From Halomonas sp. TA22 (lineage in GTDB: Bacteria; Pseudomonadota; Gammaproteobacteria; Pseudomonadales; Halomonadaceae), in contig NZ_CP053108.1 in the NCBI RefSeq assembly GCF_013009075.1, positions 1,674,001 to 1,738,000 on the forward strand: DNA of 64,000 nucleotides. Direction: 5' to 3'. A program made the translations under genes and the position numbers. The notes below the pieces were generated by a model. The model was not told the DNA's origin. It saw nothing but the letters and a program-made list of their open reading frames with translations, and did no database searches. Within the stretch, counting starts at the first letter, position 1, and the number at the start of each line of letters is the position of its first letter. Positions 23,572-32,181 of this stretch are shown here, one piece after another.

Positions 23572-24519
23572 ATGACGATACGACCTTTCTCCCCTCCCCA
23601 TGAGCGAATGGTCGAGCGGCTGTCTCGGCTCGCACCGCACGAAGGCTATACCCAGTCACTGCTGGAAGGGGTGCGCTTCATGCGTTCGAACCGCTCGTTG
23701 AGGCATACGCCGGTGCTGTATGAGCCAAGCATCGTGATCGTGTGCCAGGGGCGAAAGCGGGGCTACTTGGGCGATGAGGTGTATCTCTACGATGCCTTGC
23801 ACTACCTCGTGCTGTCGGTGCCGCTTCCGTTTACCTCGGAAACCGAGGCAAGCCCCGAGGAGCCGATGCTGGCCATTTCGATTCGCCTGGACATGGCCGT
23901 GGTGGCGGAACTTGTGTTCATGCTGGATCAGTCGGATGCGCGTTCGACGGCGCCGCCGCGGGGCATACTCTCCACACCGCTTGGTGCGCCCATGGCAGAT
24001 GCAACGCTGAGACTGCTCGAGACGTTGGCCTCGCCCATGGAGGCGCAGGTGCTGGCGCCGGGGATCGTGCGGGAGATCTGTTACCGCATACTGGTCGGCG
24101 AGCAGGGAGGAAGCGTACGCGCCGCTCTGGCTCATCAAGGGCAATTCGGCAGGATCGCCAAGGCGCTACATCGTATCCACGCGGATTATGCCGAATCCCT
24201 GGAGGTGGGGCGTCTGGCCAGTGAAGTCGGCATGAGTACCGCGGTCTTTCATGTCCACTTCAAGGCGGTGACGCAGACCTCACCGCTTCAGTACATCAAG
24301 TCGACGCGGCTGCATCAGGCCCGGCTGATGATGATCCGGGATAGCCTGCCCGCAGCAGCGGCCGCCGCCAGGGTGGGCTATGAGAGTCCTTCGCAGTTCA
24401 GCCGCGAGTTCAAGCGCTTCTTCGGTCGGCCTCCCGGCGAGGAGGTGCGTGAAATGAAAGCCTCGCTCGCGCTGCTGCCCCCGGCGCAGGTGGCGGGCTT
24501 GGCACCGCTCGCATCATGA
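23572..24519 (+). CDS. AraC-family regulator with AraC_N domain
   Basis: The protein (315 residues from the 23572 ATG) has an AraC_N sensor domain (FMRSNRSLRHTPVLYEPSIV, VCQGRKRGYLGDEVY, LVLSVPLPFTSE) and two C-terminal helix-turn-helix units (RLASEVGMSTAVFHVHFKAV and AAARVGYESPSQFSREFKRF), then FGRPPGEEV. The upstream ATG at 23539 lacks a ribosome site, while AAGGGG precedes 23572. It probably controls the divergent SDR. The last residues (AGLAPLAS) are encoded by DNA that in another frame reads as crtZ, so the gene's natural 3' end may have been replaced at a deletion junction. Confidence 0.85.
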   Translation: MTIRPFSPPHERMVERLSRLAPHEGYTQSLLEGVRFMRSNRSLRHTPVLYEPSIVIVCQGRKRGYLGDEVYLYDALHYLVLSVPLPFTSETEASPEEPMLAISIRLDMAVVAELVFMLDQSDARSTAPPRGILSTPLGAPMADATLRLLETLASPMEAQVLAPGIVREICYRILVGEQGGSVRAALAHQGQFGRIAKALHRIHADYAESLEVGRLASEVGMSTAVFHVHFKAVTQTSPLQYIKSTRLHQARLMMIRDSLPAAAAAARVGYESPSQFSREFKRFFGRPPGEEVREMKASLALLPPAQVAGLAPLAS

Positions 24520-24946
24520 GCCGCACGACTCGCCCGAGCGACGTGGCTGGTTCGAGAAGAACGATATCTACGCGGTGGTGTTCGCCGGTGTGGCCATCGT
24601 CCTGATCGCGCTTGGCACTGCGGGATGGTATCCGCTGCAGTGGATCGGTGCCGGCATGACGGCCTACGGCGCGCTTTACTTCATCGCTCACGATGGCCTG
24701 GTGCACCAGCGTTGGCCGTTTCGCTACGTGCCACGCAAGGGGTACCTCAAGCGGCTCTATCAGGCCCACTTGATGCACCATGTGGTGCATGGCCGCGAGG
24801 GCTGTGTGTCGTTCGGCTTTCTGTTCTCTCCTCCTGTAGCCACCCTCAAGCGACAACTGCGTGAGCAACATGGCGGACCGCTGACTAAAGAGGCCGCTGC
24901 CAGAGATAGGCCGGACGCGGATCGGATTTCTCGCCGCGAGAGCTGA
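24494..24946 (+). pseudogene. crtZ: 5'-truncated beta-carotene hydroxylase gene (crtZ remnant)
   Basis: From about 24494 one frame reads WHRSHHEPHDSPERRGWFEK, NDIYAVVFAGVAIVL, WYPLQWIGAGMTAYGALYF, IAHDGLVHQRWPFRY, PRKGYLKRLYQAHLMHH and GCVSFGFLF. This is the CrtZ di-iron hydroxylase with its histidine clusters (HHEPH, HDGLVH, H-x-x-HH). The family's N-terminal 50 or so residues with the first helices and first His motif are missing: upstream DNA is the AraC gene and the frame closes with a TGA. No plausible start remains. The 3' end overlaps the crtB remnant convergently, as in the Pantoea cluster. Confidence 0.8.
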
Positions 24947-25415
24947 GTGCAAGTCGTGTGCCTTGGGCGAGTAGCCGAAGTTTCTCTCCCTTGCTCGTCG
25001 ATACACGGTGCTCCCAGGCCCTCGCGCCTTGCGCCTTCACCTTCATGCCGATCTCGCGATAGACCCCATGGGCCGTGGCGATCGCCCAGGCCGAGCGCAG
25101 CGGCAGGGCTGGCAACCCACCAAGGGCGGAGCGGTAATAGGGCTCGGCGGTCTCGATCAGGCGTGCCGCTACACCGGCCAGCGCTGGCCGGTGGCGCGGG
25201 TCGGCCAGCTGCCTGGCCGCACTGTCAGGCGCTTGCTGCGCATGGGCGAACCCCAGCTGCTGGCTATCGATCACGTCGTCGCAGTGGCGGCACCAGGCAT
25301 AGAGCATTATCGCGCTGCGCCGGGTTCTTGCATCGAACAGGCGCGCGGCGGTGGCGAAGCTTTTCGAGCCGGCCTGTATCGTTGCGGCGGCGTGCTTGAC
25401 CAGTGGCTCGTTCAT
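24885..25415 (-). pseudogene. crtB: Phytoene synthase gene with a large in-frame internal deletion (crtB remnant)
   Basis: The 176-residue frame starts like CrtB (MNEPLVKHAAATIQAGSKSF, then RRSAIMLYAWCRHCDDVID with the first Asp-rich motif) and ends like CrtB (AARLIETAEPYYRSALGGLP, LPLRSAWAIATAHGVYREIG, AYLWQRPL). The junction lies between SAARQLAD and PRHRPALAG. Compared with the usual length of about 300 it lacks roughly 130 central residues, including the second Asp-rich motif and most of the active-site cavity. It remains in frame, but phytoene synthase activity is not expected. The start overlaps the crtX remnant stop. Confidence 0.85.
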
Positions 25416-25615
25416 GGTGCGCCGTGGCCGCAGATCAGTACGTCGATGTGCAGCGCATCGAGCATGGCGGGCACTTCCCGGCACAGCATGTCGGTGGTGC
25501 GACCCATATCGTCGATCACACGACGCAAGCCCAGCGGGCCACCGGGGTTGGTTGCCAGGCGCAGGGTGCGGAAGTGACTGGGATAGAGTGGCGCGATCAC
25601 CGCGATCCGGCTCAT
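25412..25615 (-). pseudogene. crtX: Zeaxanthin glucosyltransferase gene fragment (crtX remnant)
   Basis: Sixty-seven codons from an ATG at 25615 read MSRIAVIAPLYPSHFRTLR, the CrtX N-terminus, and then jump in frame to LATNPGGPLGLRRVIDDMGR and TTDMLCREVPAMLDALHID, which lies about 50 residues further on in full CrtX. The frame ends five residues later (CGHGAP, stop) at a second junction, directly against the crtB start. The catalytic glycosyltransferase C-domain is absent, and so are crtY and crtI, which in Pantoea-type clusters lie between crtX and crtB. One long deletion from crtX to the end of crtI would explain this. Confidence 0.75.
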
Positions 25616-25616
25616 G

Positions 25617-26669
25617 TCAGCCACTCGGGCTCGCGTTGTCCCGATGGGTCAGCGGCGTTTGACGCAATGCCTGCAGATCGGCGCTACCGGTACAGAAACA
25701 GGCAATACGCAGCTGGCGTATCACCACCTCGAAGTGCTCGATCACCGCCTCGCTGGAGAGGGTGGCACTCTTGAGTACCGCCGCCGCCTGCCCGATCAGA
25801 TTGGCCCCCAGGCGTATCGCCTTGGCGGCTTCCACGCCATCACGAATGCCCCCCGAGGCGATCAACGGGGTGCTGGGCAGGGCATGGCGCACCGCCTGAA
25901 TGGCGTCGGCGGTGGGGATGCCCCAGCCGGCAAAGGCCATGGCCACCTGCCTGTCGACCGGATGCGTGGCGCGCTCCGCCTCTACCGAGGCCCAGCTGGT
26001 ACCGCCTGCGCCGGCCACATCGATGACCGATACGCCGGCCTCCACCAGCGTGCGGGCGACCGGGGCCGAGATACCCGCCCCTACCTCCTTGATCACCACC
26101 GGCACCTCGAGCGCCGTCACCAGCCTTTCGATCGCTTCGAGTATGCCGCGCCAGTCGCGGTCGCCGCCCACCTGAACGGCCTCCTGAAGCGGATTGAGAT
26201 GCACGATCAAGGCGTCGGCCTCGATCATCTCGACGGCGCGACGTGCCCAGTCGATCCCTTGTGGCTCGAGCAGCTGCGAGGCGCCGATATTGCCCATCAG
26301 CGGCACGCTGGGCGCGAGGCTGCGCAGCTCGCGAGTCAAGCCATGGTCGATGCCGGATTGCAGGGCCACCCGTTGTGAGCCCACAGCGAGGGCGATACCC
26401 AAGGCTTCGGCCGCTTCGGCGAGGTGGCGGTTGATGGTGAGTGCCCGCTCGGCACCACCGGTCATGGAGCTGATCAGCAGTGGCGCACGCAGGAAGCGGC
26501 CAAAAAGTGAGGTGCCAAGGTCGATATCGTCAAGGTTGAGCTGCGGCAGGGCGCAATGGCTGAACTGGTAGCGCCAGAAGCCGTTGTCCGCCGGTGCCGG
26601 GGCGCGTCGCGCATCCAGCACGATATCCAGATGGTCGTTCTTGCGGTCAATCAGCTCACTGTCGTCCAT
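25617..26669 (-). CDS. fni: Type 2 isopentenyl-diphosphate isomerase
   Basis: The 350-residue protein looks complete and has the type 2 IDI pattern: [11 protein letters not shown] at the start, [82 protein letters not shown] and [17 protein letters not shown]. It converts IPP to DMAPP using reduced FMN and supplies carotenoid synthesis in Pantoea-like clusters. The ATG at 26669 is preceded by GGAGAGGC. It is divergent from crtE and its stop is one base from the crtX remnant start. It is the only fully intact gene of the old carotenoid unit, possibly kept for general isoprenoid supply. Confidence 0.9.
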   Translation of the reverse strand: MDDSELIDRKNDHLDIVLDARRAPAPADNGFWRYQFSHCALPQLNLDDIDLGTSLFGRFLRAPLLISSMTGGAERALTINRHLAEAAEALGIALAVGSQRVALQSGIDHGLTRELRSLAPSVPLMGNIGASQLLEPQGIDWARRAVEMIEADALIVHLNPLQEAVQVGGDRDWRGILEAIERLVTALEVPVVIKEVGAGISAPVARTLVEAGVSVIDVAGAGGTSWASVEAERATHPVDRQVAMAFAGWGIPTADAIQAVRHALPSTPLIASGGIRDGVEAAKAIRLGANLIGQAAAVLKSATLSSEAVIEHFEVVIRQLRIACFCTGSADLQALRQTPLTHRDNASPSG

Positions 26670-26731
26670 GTGCCTCTCCGGGGCAGGGGGTTTTTTGCGC
26701 AAACTGCTATGGTTGCCAGTAAGGCATAAAT

Positions 26732-26812
26732 TTGTGCAACACCTGTACAATAATGTAATTCAATCGCACCAGGCGTCAAGGAATGAGCCACACTGGACGT
26801 CACTATGTACAA
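26732..26812. promoter_or_regulatory. Divergent fni/crtE control region with repeated TGTACAA-like sites
   Basis: The gap between fni and crtE contains TTGTGCAA (26732-26739), TGTACAA (26744-26750) and TGTACAA (26806-26812). Palindromic TGTACA cores are the kind of site used by MerR-type, light- or B12-responsive carotenoid regulators (LitR/CarH type). No such regulator gene is in the window. The assignment is tentative. Confidence 0.4.
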
Positions 26813-26841
26813 GCCAGGGTGGAGAAAGGGGAGTTCATCGG

Positions 26842-27621
26842 ATGAGCCTATCGTCGACACACCTACTTGCCGAGGAGCCGAGCCGTGCTGAGTTCGCCGA
26901 GATCCGCGACAGGATCGATCGACGACTCTCGCAGCTGCTGCCCGAGGTAGCCAATGGAGAGTCGCTGGCGCAGGCGATGCGTACCAGTGTGCTTTCATCG
27001 GGCAAGCGTGTTCGCCCCACTCTACTGATCCTAGCTGGCCAGGGGCTTGGCAGCGAGTCCCCGGCACTGCTTGATCTAGGTTGTGCGGTGGAAATGGTCC
27101 ACACCGCATCGCTGATTCTCGACGACATGCCATGCATGGACAACGCGAGCCTGCGGCGCGGCCAGCCAACCACGCATCGCCAGTTTGGCGAGGACGTGGC
27201 GATGCTCGCCGCCGTGGCGCTTCTGAGTCGGGCGTTTGGGCTGATCGCCACCATCGAGGCGCTGCCGCCCGACCAGCGTACCCAGCTGGTGGTTCGCTTG
27301 TCGGAGTGCGTGGGGATGCAAGGCTTGGCCAAGGGGCAGTACCTGGATCTGCATGAGGGGGTCCAGCCGCGCTCGGTCGATGCCGTGATGGCCAGCAACG
27401 ATCTGAAAACCGGTGTGTTGTTCGAGACGGCCATCGCAATGGCCGCCATCGTCGCTGCGGCGCCCGGGCCGGTCGCCGAGGGGCCGCTCGGGGCGGAGGA
27501 GGCCCAGCGGCGCCTGGCCGAGCACCTATGGAAGACCGAACGCTGTCTGACCGAGGTCTATGGCAATGAGCGCCTCATCAATCTCTATGTGCAGAAGCTC
27601 TTTGCACGCCTTCGACCATGA
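26842..27621 (+). pseudogene. crtE: Geranylgeranyl-diphosphate synthase gene with an in-frame deletion (crtE remnant)
   Basis: The 259-residue frame starts as a normal CrtE (AMRTSVLSSGKRVRPTLLIL; AVEMVHTASLILDDMPCMDN with the first D-D-x-x-x-D; RRGQPTTHRQFGE; GMQGLAKGQYLDLHEG; SNDLKTGVLFETAI). After AAIVAAAPGP it jumps to EEAQRRLAEHLWKTERCLTE. The segment that should carry the FQLLDDLRDD second Asp-rich motif and the following GKSTLV loop, about 45 residues, is missing. Loss of the second metal-binding motif should abolish prenyl transfer. The frame is preserved and the stop overlaps the next gene's start (ATGA). It could still be translated, but it is called a pseudogene for lack of the catalytic motif. 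Confidence 0.8.
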
Positions 27622-28115
27622 GCGGCGCCATGTTCAATGACATCAGGCTCGATACACCTATCGGCGTGATTGCCGACACCCACGGCCTGCTGCGCGACGA
27701 TGCGCTGGCGCTGTTGGACGGGTGCGGCTTGCTGCTGCATCTGGGCGACGTGGGGAGCCGGGAGGAAGACGATAGGATTCTCGAGCGGCTGGCAGAGCTG
27801 GCGCCGCTCTACACCGTGCGCGGCAATATCGACACCCCGGCCTGGGCCGAGCGCATGCCGATGCGTCAGGATCTCGTGGTCAATGGCTGGCGGCTGCACC
27901 TAGTGCATATCCTTGCTGATTTCGATCCGGATACGCCTTGCGATGCCGTGCTTCATGGCCACTCCCACAAGCCGCGCAACGAATGGCGAGAGGGCAGGCT
28001 GCTGTTCAATCCCGGTGCCGCTGGCAAGCGTCGCTTTAAATTACCGATTACGCTTGGCAAGTTATGGGTCGATGATCGCGGCTTGCGCGGGGCGGTCATG
28101 CATCTGCCGCTATAA
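27618..28115 (+). CDS. YfcE-like metallophosphoesterase
   Basis: The 165-residue protein is a compact phosphodiesterase of the YfcE/MJ0936 type: [11 protein letters not shown] (D-x-H), [10 protein letters not shown] (GD), YTVRGNID (GN-x-D), [16 protein letters not shown] (G-H-x-H) and LLFNPGAAG. It should bind two divalent metals and cleave phosphodiesters. It is the intact relative of the broken gene at 456-636. Its ATG overlaps the TGA of the crtE remnant, implying co-transcription with it. The last 20 bases overlap the ogt gene, which runs the other way. Confidence 0.88.
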   Translation: MSGAMFNDIRLDTPIGVIADTHGLLRDDALALLDGCGLLLHLGDVGSREEDDRILERLAELAPLYTVRGNIDTPAWAERMPMRQDLVVNGWRLHLVHILADFDPDTPCDAVLHGHSHKPRNEWREGRLLFNPGAAGKRRFKLPITLGKLWVDDRGLRGAVMHLPL

Positions 28116-28626
28116 GCGCGAACTCCCGGTGCGCCTGCTCGTGACGCAACAACCACTCCTTGCGTGGCAGCCCGCCGGCATAGCCGGTCAGCCGGCCGTT
28201 GCCGCCGATCACCCGGTGGCAGGGCACCACGATCGCCAGCGGATTGCGCCCATTGGCGGCACCCACGGCGCGCTGCGCCTTGAGCCGGCCGATGCGCGTG
28301 GCGATCTCGGTATAGCTGCATGTCGTGCCGTAGGGAATCCGGCTCAGCTGCTCCCAGACGCACCGTTGGAACGGGGTGCCGACGGGCGCCAATGGCAGCG
28401 CGAACGACTGGCGCCGCCCCTCGAAGTACTCCGCCAGCTGCTCCATGCCCTGTTGCGTCAGCGCATTGGGATGGGGGATTTCATCCTCGGCATCGCTGTC
28501 GAGAAAGGCGATTTCGGTCACTCCCTGCTGGTTGGCCCGAAGGCGAATCAGGCCGATAGGCGATTGGCTGGGAGGCCGGAAGAAATCGAGATAGGGGCCG
28601 GTCAGCTGTTGAAAGGTAGTCGTCAT
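28096..28626 (-). CDS. ogt: Methylated-DNA-protein cysteine methyltransferase
   Basis: The 176-residue protein carries the alkyltransferase core [37 protein letters not shown] with the acceptor cysteine C136, and [17 protein letters not shown]. It removes methyl or alkyl groups from O6-guanine or O4-thymine by suicidal transfer. The ATG at 28626 lies 45 bases downstream of the ada-alkA stop on the same strand, so the two repair genes form an operon. Length fits the Ogt family (about 170). Confidence 0.93.
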   Translation of the reverse strand: MTTTFQQLTGPYLDFFRPPSQSPIGLIRLRANQQGVTEIAFLDSDAEDEIPHPNALTQQGMEQLAEYFEGRRQSFALPLAPVGTPFQRCVWEQLSRIPYGTTCSYTEIATRIGRLKAQRAVGAANGRNPLAIVVPCHRVIGGNGRLTGYAGGLPRKEWLLRHEQAHREFALIAADA

Positions 28627-28671
28627 GGGAAGTCTCCTCGGTCAGCCCAATGGTCATCGCTCCCATGGTCA

Positions 28672-30051
28672 TCAACCCAGTGGTCGAGACCAGAGCTGCA
28701 GGGTGAGATAGCTGCGCCAAGGCGCGGCGGCGGCCGGATCGGCGTCGCCGAGCGAGGCCAGCGCCTTCTTGATGCCGAGATCGCCCCCCAGCCAGATATC
28801 GGGATGCCCGCCGCCGCGCATGGCGGCGTAGTTCGCCGTCCACGGCCCGATCCCCTTGAGGGTAGTCCAGGCCTCGGTGTCGTGGGGGTGTTCGGCATTG
28901 GCGTACCACTGCGCGAAGCGCTTGAGCGTCTCGCGCCGTGCACCGGGCATGCCGAGGAAGAGCAGGTCGCTTGCCGCGACCTGCTCGGGTGTGGGGAAGT
29001 GGCGCCGGCCTTCGGGGGCGGCATCGCCCAGCCGCTCGACCAGGGTGGTGGCCAGCCGGTGGGCGGCGGTGACCGAGACCTGCTGGCCGAGAATGGCACG
29101 CACGCCGGCCTCGAACAGGCTCCACACGTTGGGCAGGCGTAGCCCCTCTATCAATGCAAGGCCGGGTATCGCCTGGGCAAGGTGCGCCTCGATGACGGCG
29201 GTATCGGCATCGAGGTCGAGCATGCGGCGGATCTGGCGCACCACCGGCGAGAGTGCCCCGATATCGTCGAGCTCGAGTTGCACGGCGAAGCGGTGATGCT
29301 CGGGCTCATGGCGCGCGGTGAAGCGGCCATGCACGCCCTGCCAGATGAAGCAGCGGCCATAGTGGTCGTCGCCCACCCACTCCAGTCCCGCCAGATGACG
29401 GCGCGCGAAGAAGTCGCGCAGTGTCTCCCAGGCAAAGGGGGAGCGATAGGCCAGGTGCAGCTCGAGCGCCTGGGAGATGGGTCGGGAAGCATGCGTATCG
29501 ATACGTCTCACCTCGCGCGGGGTCAGTCCGACATGGGTCTTGAAGGCGGCGTTGAAGCGCCTGAGGCTGCCGAAGCCGCTTGCGTAGGCCACCTCGGTGA
29601 CCGGCAGTGAGCTTTGATGCAGCAGCTGCTTGGCGAACAGGCACTGGCGGTAGAGCGCATAGGTCTTGGGCGATACGCCGAAGCGCTGCTGGAACAGTTT
29701 ACGCAGATAGCGCTCGCCAATGCCAAGCCGGGTGCAAAGCTGGCTGAGCGAGCCCTTGCGCAAGGCGCCCTCGTCGATCAGCCTGAGCGCACGCTCGAGA
29801 GTGATCTGGCTGCCGAGCCAGGCGGGGGAGTCCGGCGCGCTATCCGGCCGACAGCGCAGGCAGGGACGAAAGCCCGCCCGGGCGGCGGCCACGGCACTGG
29901 GGAAATAGACGACGTTGCGTTCAAGCGGCGGCGTGGCCGGACAGATCGGCCGGCAGTAGATGCCGGTGCTCTTCACGGCGGTGAAGAAGCGCCCGTCGAA
30001 ACGGGCATCCCGCGCCAGACGTGCCTGGCGGCATAGCTCGGCGTCCAGCAT
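28672..30051 (-). CDS. Ada-AlkA fusion: methylphosphotriester sensor/regulator joined to 3-methyladenine DNA glycosylase
   Basis: The 459-residue protein joins three modules. Residues 1-75 are the Ada N-terminal zinc domain with C33, C37, C64 and C67 (TGIYCRPICPA and FRPCLRCRPD), where one cysteine accepts methyl groups from phosphotriesters. Residues about 80-180 are an AraC-type helix-turn-helix (LGIGERYLRKLFQQRFGVSP; AYASGFGSLRRFNAAF). Residues about 190-459 are AlkA, with an N-terminal AlkA_N fold, AILGQQVSVTAAHRLA, the helix-hairpin-helix LKGIGPWTANYAAMRG and the catalytic Asp in WLGGDLGIKKAL. Such fusions couple methylation sensing to base excision and usually activate their own operon, here with ogt. 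The ATG at 30051 is selected because the protein then begins as other Ada domains do. Confidence 0.92.
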   Translation of the reverse strand: MLDAELCRQARLARDARFDGRFFTAVKSTGIYCRPICPATPPLERNVVYFPSAVAAARAGFRPCLRCRPDSAPDSPAWLGSQITLERALRLIDEGALRKGSLSQLCTRLGIGERYLRKLFQQRFGVSPKTYALYRQCLFAKQLLHQSSLPVTEVAYASGFGSLRRFNAAFKTHVGLTPREVRRIDTHASRPISQALELHLAYRSPFAWETLRDFFARRHLAGLEWVGDDHYGRCFIWQGVHGRFTARHEPEHHRFAVQLELDDIGALSPVVRQIRRMLDLDADTAVIEAHLAQAIPGLALIEGLRLPNVWSLFEAGVRAILGQQVSVTAAHRLATTLVERLGDAAPEGRRHFPTPEQVAASDLLFLGMPGARRETLKRFAQWYANAEHPHDTEAWTTLKGIGPWTANYAAMRGGGHPDIWLGGDLGIKKALASLGDADPAAAAPWRSYLTLQLWSRPLG

Positions 30052-30138
30052 GGCATCATCCCCAATGAATTTGCATGATGCCAGTCTATCGCGCCATGCC
30101 AGAGAAACTCGCCGAAATCGGACCATTAGCTCGGTGGG

Positions 30139-31041
30139 CTAGGACATCATCTGACAGACATCGCCTAGAAAGGTCGCCACGCTTTTGGGTAAAAGGCGGT
30201 CCGCCAATGTCTGGATTTCGATATAGCGGGAGCTGAGCTCCCTGTCCTTGATTGGAATCACCACCAGGTTTTCATGGTCGAGCCGGTGGCGAACGGAGAG
30301 TTCGCCGAACAGGGCCACGCCACCATCGTTGAGCGCGAAGTTGACCAGGGCGTTCATGTAATTGCTGAACAGTACCGGCTCCAGTACCAGGCCTTGGCGA
30401 CTGCAGCTGACGTCAAACAGGGTGCGTATGGATGAGTCGGCATAGGGCAGGGCCAGCGGGTAGGAAGTTAACTGCACAAGCGAGATCTTCTCCTTGGTGG
30501 CGAGCGGGTGTCTTGTACTGACGATTGCGTTGATCGGTGCCTTCAAGCGTTTTTCGACCTTGATGTCTCGCTGTGGGGTCATGCTTAGCGTCAGGCCGAT
30601 ATCAGCATTCCCTTCACGTACGCGTTGGGTGACCTCGGCGGCGGGACATACCCATAGGTCGAAATGAATGCCGGCATAGCGTTGCCGAAAGCGACTGATT
30701 ACATAGGGTAGGAAGTCCGTTGCCAGGCCCTCGACGCTGGCTAGATGCACCGTGCCGCGGTGCACTCCCTCCAGCGCCATGATTTCACCCATGATCTTCG
30801 AGGCTTCCAGACGCACGCGCCGGGCATGCGCGGCCAGCAGCTCCCCGGAGGCGGTCAGCTGCATGCCCGAGGCGCGTCGCTCGAATAGTTGAGTCTTCAG
30901 CTCCGTTTCGAGTCGCGCAATTTGACGGCTGATGGCCGATGGCGCGACATGCAGCTTCACGGATGCCTTGTTGATGGATCCGCTGCGTACCACCTCAAGG
31001 AAGTAGCGCAGGGCTGTATCCTGCAGTAGGCGTTCATTCAT
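30139..31041 (-). CDS. LysR-family transcriptional regulator
   Basis: The 300-residue protein has an N-terminal winged helix (RYFLEVVRSGSINKASVKLH, VAPSAISRQIARLE) and an effector domain (GTVHLASVEGLATDFLPYVI; GNADIGLTLSM; NDGGVALFGELSVRHRL). It is divergent from the truncated peptide-binding-protein gene and probably once controlled that transport operon. A palindrome in the gap is a candidate operator. The gene itself looks intact. Confidence 0.88.
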   Translation of the reverse strand: MNERLLQDTALRYFLEVVRSGSINKASVKLHVAPSAISRQIARLETELKTQLFERRASGMQLTASGELLAAHARRVRLEASKIMGEIMALEGVHRGTVHLASVEGLATDFLPYVISRFRQRYAGIHFDLWVCPAAEVTQRVREGNADIGLTLSMTPQRDIKVEKRLKAPINAIVSTRHPLATKEKISLVQLTSYPLALPYADSSIRTLFDVSCSRQGLVLEPVLFSNYMNALVNFALNDGGVALFGELSVRHRLDHENLVVIPIKDRELSSRYIEIQTLADRLLPKSVATFLGDVCQMMS

Positions 31042-31071
31042 CGGGACTCTCTTGTTCTTGGTTCTCTATCT

Positions 31072-31088
31072 ATTGCCGAAAAGGCAAT
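31072..31088. promoter_or_regulatory. Candidate LysR operator palindrome
   Basis: ATTGCC-GAAAA-GGCAAT is a perfect inverted repeat with 6-base arms, 31 bases upstream of the LysR ATG and in the gap to the divergent binding-protein gene. Its spacing fits the T-N11-A form of LysR recognition sites. Function is inferred. Confidence 0.5.
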
Positions 31089-31241
31089 GCCTTGTTCTAA
31101 AGATTAATCTAACGACAATGCTTTCTCCGTTACTAAGATGCTTTCCATGGCGCCGTTCCTGGCTGAGGCACCGAACGTTGATTGCCTTCTCCGGGATGTG
31201 CCGCACTCCGCTTCCAACAACGACAATCAGGAATCGTGAAG

Positions 31242-31873
31242 ATGCTCATGTCTACCGTATTGCGTAAGGCGCGCGACTTGCCGCGTTCCATCGCCATCCT
31301 CGGCCTGGCTGGCAGCCTGGCCCTTGCAACTACCGCCGCCTCCGCGCAGACCACGGTAAATGCCGTGATGCACTCGGCGCTGCGCATTCTCGATCCTGTC
31401 GCCAGCAGCGCCACCATCGTGCGTAACCACGGCTACATGGTCTTCGATACCCTGCTCGGCGTGAACGAAGCCCTGGAGCCGCAGCCGCAGATGGCCGATT
31501 GGGCAATATCTGACGATGGCCTGACGTATACATTTACCCTGCGCGACGGGCTCACCTGGCACGATGGCGAGTCGGTGACCGCCGCCGATTGTGTCGCCTC
31601 GCTGCGGCGCTGGGCACAGTACGATGCAGGTGGCCAGCTGTTGATGGCTCGTATAAACCGTCTCGAGGTCCTCGATGAGGAGAGTTTCGTCCTGGAATTT
31701 GCCTCGCCTTTCAATGGCGTCATCGACCTATTGGCCAAGCCCTCTGCGGTGCCCGCCTTCATGATGCCCGAAAGGCTCGCCTCGATCCCCGACGGCGAGA
31801 TGATTCCCGAGCAGATCGGCTCCGGCCCGTTCCGCTTCGTCGCTGAGGAGTTCCAGCCCGGCAACCGGGTGGT
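31242..31873 (+). pseudogene. Peptide/dipeptide ABC transporter binding protein gene, 3' truncated
   Basis: An ATG at 31242 starts a signal-peptide protein (basic start, hydrophobic LGLAGSLALATTAASA, probable cleavage after ASA). It continues as a family 5 solute-binding protein: NHGYMVFDTLLGVNEALEPQ, DDGLTYTFTLRDGLTWHDGE, VTAADCVASLRRWAQYD, IGSGPFRFVAEEFQPGNRVV. Homology stops there at about residue 211, whereas the family has over 500 residues. The following bases are the inner part of a tRNA-Asp gene on the other strand, and the frame ends by chance at 31896-31898. The rest of the gene and any permease genes are missing. Confidence 0.85.
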
Positions 31874-31935
31874 CTCGAACCCGCGACCTCCGGCGTGACA
31901 GGCCGGCATTCTAACCAACTGAACTACCGGTCCGC
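31874..31935 (-). pseudogene. tRNA-Asp(GTC) fragment lacking its 3' end
   Basis: On the reverse strand bases 31935 to 31874 read as nucleotides 1-62 of a bacterial tRNA-Asp: a GCGGACC acceptor 5' strand, the D arm, an anticodon arm with CTGTCAC (anticodon GTC), the variable loop and the T arm up to GTTCGAG. The 3' half of the T stem, the acceptor 3' strand and CCA are replaced by the binding-protein gene. It cannot fold a complete acceptor stem and is not expected to be functional. Confidence 0.9.
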
Positions 31936-31974
31936 ATCATTTCCGTTACGTGAACACTCATCATCGGCACGCGA

Positions 31975-32050
31975 TGGTGGGTGGTACTGGGTTCGAACCA
32001 GTGACCCCCAGCTTGTAAGGCTGGTGCTCTCCCAACTGAGCTAACCACCC
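31975..32050 (-). tRNA. tRNA-Val (anticodon TAC)
   Basis: The reverse strand gives a complete 76-nucleotide cloverleaf: a GGGTGGT acceptor, D loop AGCTCAGTTGGGAGAGC, anticodon stem CCAGC with loop CTTACAA (anticodon TAC, reading GTA/GTG), T arm with GGTTCGAACC, and an encoded CCA end. It lies 39 bases upstream of the tRNA-Asp fragment in the same direction, consistent with a former Val-Asp tRNA operon. Confidence 0.95.
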
Positions 32051-32181
32051 GTGGTCACGTGGCGCTGCATTCTACAGAGGCGACGGGCAATGTCAACGCT
32101 TTTTGTCAGCCTGAAACATGACGGTGCAATTTGCTTTTCCTACAGCCTTTCATTGACTTGCATCTCGACCCATGTTCCATT

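Noticed and set aside
24885-25415. Shortened CrtB as a functional mini-enzyme
   Set aside because: It lacks the second Asp-rich motif and most of the active-site helices, and the other crt genes are also damaged, so decay is far more likely.
31182-31241. Upstream in-frame start for the binding-protein gene
   Set aside because: The ATG at 31242 directly yields a typical signal peptide; the upstream extension has no ribosome site and would bury it.
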